From assembly GCA_024697885.1 (NCBI GenBank), contig JAILSA010000234.1, forward strand, positions 1 to 14,571: a stretch of 14,571 nt of DNA, given 5' to 3'. Shown here piece by piece: positions 12,181 to 14,571 of this stretch (its first letter is position 1; each line of letters opens with the position of its first letter). The notes beneath the pieces are model-generated. The model was not told where the DNA came from. It worked only from the letters and a program-made list of their open reading frames with translations, and ran no database searches. The DNA is from Eubacterium sp. GTDB taxonomy: Bacteria; Bacillota; Clostridia; Lachnospirales; Lachnospiraceae. The position numbers and the translations under genes were made by a program.

Positions 12181-14490
12181 ATGAACAACAAAGCAAAGGG
12201 CGTATTGCAAATTCTCTTGGTTCTTGTTTTGATTGCAGCATTTGCCTATGTGGCAGTGGCAGGAATCGGCAGCGCTCACAAAGGAAAAGCAGAGAATATC
12301 CGTTTGGGATTGGACCTGAAAGGTGGAGTCAGTGTAACCTATCAGGCAAATAAGGCAAATCCTACGGAAGAGGAAATGGAAGACACCAAGAGCAGAATGC
12401 AAAAGCGTATTGAGGATATCAGTACCGAGGCTGCTGTTTACCGCGAGGGTGAAAACAGAATCACAGCTGATATTCCAGGTGTAACAAATTCTGCAGAGGT
12501 TTTGCAAAGACTTGGTAAGGCCGGATCTCTTCAGTTCGTAATGTACGAAAAGCTGAAAAAAGTATCCGATGAGTCTGTCAGCGGAGTGGCAGCTGGAACT
12601 TTAACCGGTTCTTCTATTGCTACTGACGAAGCAAGTCCTTCCGAAGGCGATTACGTTACCTTTGATGAAAAGGATATCGAGTTGGATGGTTCCTATATTA
12701 AGGATGCTGAGGCAACCACAAATCAGGACCAGACCACAGGTGCTAGTGAAAATGTTGTTTTGGTTAAATTTAACAGCAAGGGAGCTAAGAAGTTTGGCGA
12801 CCTTACTGGTGAAAATGTAGGAAATCAGTTGGCGATCGTTTACGACGGACAGCTGGTATCTGCCCCAAGAATCAACGAGGCAATTACTGGTGGAGAGTGT
12901 ACAATCTCCGGTGGCTTCGAGGAGTTCTCTGAGGCAAGTGATTTGGCTACTACTCTTCGTATCGGTGCCCTTCCACTGGAGCTCACCAATATTCACGACA
13001 ATGTAGTAGGAGCTACTCTTGGTGCCAACGCACTGAGCACAAGTTTGACAGCTGGTGTTATCGGTTTGATTCTTGTAATCATCTTTATGATTGTTATGTA
13101 CAGACTGCCAGGTGTGGCTGCAGCCATCGCCTTGATTTTCTATGTAGGAGCAATGCTTCTCACATTGAATGTATTGAATGTAACCCTGACCTTGCCAGGT
13201 ATCGCAGGTATTATCCTGAGTATTGGTATGGCCGTGGATGCTAACTGTATTATCTTTACCCGTATCCGCGAGGAGTTGACCACAGGTAAAACGGTTCACT
13301 CCGCTATTAAGCTTGGATTCTCCAAGGCTCTTTCCGCCATCGTGGACGGAAACATTACAACCCTGATTGCAGCCTTCGTGCTCTACCTCAAGGGTTCTGG
13401 TACTGTTAAGGGATTTGCTGAGACCCTGGCAATTGGTATTATCCTTTCCATGATCACAGCACTTTTGGTAACTCGTCTTTTGATGGAGGCCTTTGCCGCA
13501 TTGGGACTTACTGATGTGAAGTTCTACGGAACCATCAAAGAGAGAAAGACCATCGACTTTATTGGAAACTGGAAAAAGTATGTTACTATTTCCGGTATCG
13601 TATTTGTTCTTTGCATCGCTGGTTTGGCTTTCAATGCCAGCAAGGGATCTATCCTGAACTACAGCCTTGACTTCATCGGTGGTACTTCCACAGCAGTTAA
13701 CCTGCCAGAGAACAAAGCAATCACAGATGCAGACAAGGAAACTGCACTTGATATTGTAAAGGACAGCACAGGTTTGGAGGGTGAGGTTTCCACTTCTTCC
13801 GACAACGGTGTTAACAAAATTACAGTCCGCACTACTGCATTGTCAGAAGACCAGGCTGAGGCAGTTCGTACAAACCTTTCTACATCCTTTGGAGTAGACA
13901 AGGGAAATGTTGAGTCTGAGACCATCTCTGCTTCTGTCAGTGATGAGATGAAGACCAATGCTGTTGTGGCAACTCTGATTGCGGCAATCTGTATGCTGAT
14001 TTATATCTGGATTCGTTTCCGCAAGCTCAGCACAGGTGTCAGCGCCGTATTGGCCCTGGTACACGATATCATTACCGTATTTACTGTATATGTAGTATTT
14101 AGCCACTTCATTCAGGTAGGTAGTACCTTCATCGCATGTATGCTGACCATCGTAGGTTACTCCATCAACGATACCATCGTCGTATTCGACCGTATCCGTG
14201 AGAACCGCAAGAAGGCATCTGCTCGTACACCATTAGCTGAGACTATTAACAAGAGTATTACAGAGACCCTGTCTCGTTCCATTAACACATCCGTAACTAC
14301 CCTTATCATGGTAGCAATTTTGGCAATCCTGGGCGTAAGCGCAGTTCGCCAGTTCGCTATTCCAATGATCGTAGGTGTAATCGCCGGATGTTACTCATCC
14401 ATCTGTGTAGCATCTCCACTCTGGTATTTGCTCTCAGGAAAAGGTGAGAAAAATGTACAGAAGGGTGTTACCTATTCCAAGAAAAAATAA
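12181..14490 (+). CDS. secDF: SecDF, fused protein-export membrane subunits
   Basis: RND-family accessory of the Sec translocon that uses the proton gradient to pull exported proteins through SecYEG. SecD and SecF are fused in one 769-residue chain, as in Bacillus. SecD half: TM1 at about 8-27, the signature LGLDLKGG (42-49), a large extracytoplasmic region to about 285, and the membrane motif GMAVDANCIIFTRIREEL with Asp353. SecF half: a TM near 470-490, LDFIGGT (Asp497), a second extracytoplasmic domain, and GYSINDTIVVFDRIREN (from about 659). The expected twelve membrane segments can be traced. Start: AAAGGAG at 12163-12169, with no nearer in-frame start. Codons favour GTA, GGT and GCA as in hup, suggesting high expression. 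The extracytoplasmic SecD part has an acidic, Ser/Thr/Gly-rich stretch (about 140-190). Confidence 0.97.
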   Translation: MNNKAKGVLQILLVLVLIAAFAYVAVAGIGSAHKGKAENIRLGLDLKGGVSVTYQANKANPTEEEMEDTKSRMQKRIEDISTEAAVYREGENRITADIPGVTNSAEVLQRLGKAGSLQFVMYEKLKKVSDESVSGVAAGTLTGSSIATDEASPSEGDYVTFDEKDIELDGSYIKDAEATTNQDQTTGASENVVLVKFNSKGAKKFGDLTGENVGNQLAIVYDGQLVSAPRINEAITGGECTISGGFEEFSEASDLATTLRIGALPLELTNIHDNVVGATLGANALSTSLTAGVIGLILVIIFMIVMYRLPGVAAAIALIFYVGAMLLTLNVLNVTLTLPGIAGIILSIGMAVDANCIIFTRIREELTTGKTVHSAIKLGFSKALSAIVDGNITTLIAAFVLYLKGSGTVKGFAETLAIGIILSMITALLVTRLLMEAFAALGLTDVKFYGTIKERKTIDFIGNWKKYVTISGIVFVLCIAGLAFNASKGSILNYSLDFIGGTSTAVNLPENKAITDADKETALDIVKDSTGLEGEVSTSSDNGVNKITVRTTALSEDQAEAVRTNLSTSFGVDKGNVESETISASVSDEMKTNAVVATLIAAICMLIYIWIRFRKLSTGVSAVLALVHDIITVFTVYVVFSHFIQVGSTFIACMLTIVGYSINDTIVVFDRIRENRKKASARTPLAETINKSITETLSRSINTSVTTLIMVAILAILGVSAVRQFAIPMIVGVIAGCYSSICVASPLWYLLSGKGEKNVQKGVTYSKKK

Positions 14491-14524
14491 TTTGCGGTAG
14501 AAATGCCGGGGAGGACTTTGAACA

Positions 14525-14571
14525 ATGCCAAAGAAACAGGGCTTGCGTTCAAAGAAAAAAAGATTAAAACA
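14525..14571 (+). CDS. Start of an unidentified basic protein, cut by the window end
   Basis: ATG at 14525 opens a frame that runs to the window edge, encoding MPKKQGLRSKKKRLK. GGGGAGG (14508-14514) lies ten bases upstream, and the gap from the secDF stop is only 34 bases, so cotranscription is likely. Fifteen residues are too few to assign a family. A TTG at 14518 in another frame sits too close to the Shine-Dalgarno. Confidence 0.5.
   Translation, partial: MPKKQGLRSKKKRLK

Overview
The window looks like a chromosomal segment of an anaerobic Firmicute of the class Clostridia, most likely in or near the Lachnospiraceae. The grounds are strong Shine-Dalgarno sites and sigma-A-type promoters, a hup-rqcP-divIC cluster, a PerR-like regulator next to a reverse-order rubrerythrin, BspA-type leucine-rich-repeat and transglutaminase-like secreted proteins with Ser/Thr/Pro linkers and Lys-rich domains, and a fused SecDF. 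The taxon is an inference from protein character; no rRNA or marker search was possible.

Layout. 1-1344 (+) is the 3' part of malQ (4-alpha-glucanotransferase). 1371-2508 (+) holds hup (HU), rqcP and divIC, with clear promoters and terminators. 2530-4527 (+) is an SNF2-type helicase with an unrecognised N-terminal third. 4528-4752 is a convergent intergenic region made of an 88-bp tandem duplication running into a long imperfect palindrome. 4753-7775 (-) is a two-gene unit for secreted proteins: an Ig-like/cysteine-amidase-like protein, then a transglutaminase-like protein with a BspA-like C-terminus. 7994-8957 (+) is perR plus rubrerythrin. 8958-9150 is a second convergent intergenic region with a second copy of the same kind of palindrome. 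9151-10899 (-) is a MATE transporter fused to a GHKL ATPase domain. 11001-11969 (-) is a secreted BspA-type LRR protein. 12181-14490 (+) is secDF, fired from a promoter back-to-back with that of the LRR gene and carrying a structured leader. A further gene seems to begin at 14525.

How it fits together. Housekeeping functions (nucleoid protein, ribosome quality control, division, Sec export, maltodextrin metabolism) alternate with cell-surface and stress functions. Three exported proteins share a style of short signal peptide, Ig-like or LRR_5 modules and very basic sequence, suggesting wall association. perR and rubrerythrin form a peroxide-defence pair. The most noteworthy items are the structured repeat that closes both convergent junctions, with compensatory changes in its stems and an invariant internal loop; the MATE-GHKL fusion; the SNF2 terminator buried in the 3' end of the opposing gene; and the absence of the sporulation genes yabP/yabQ between rqcP and divIC. 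No CRISPR array, insertion sequence, tRNA or rRNA was seen. No gene-free stretch exceeds 300 bases.
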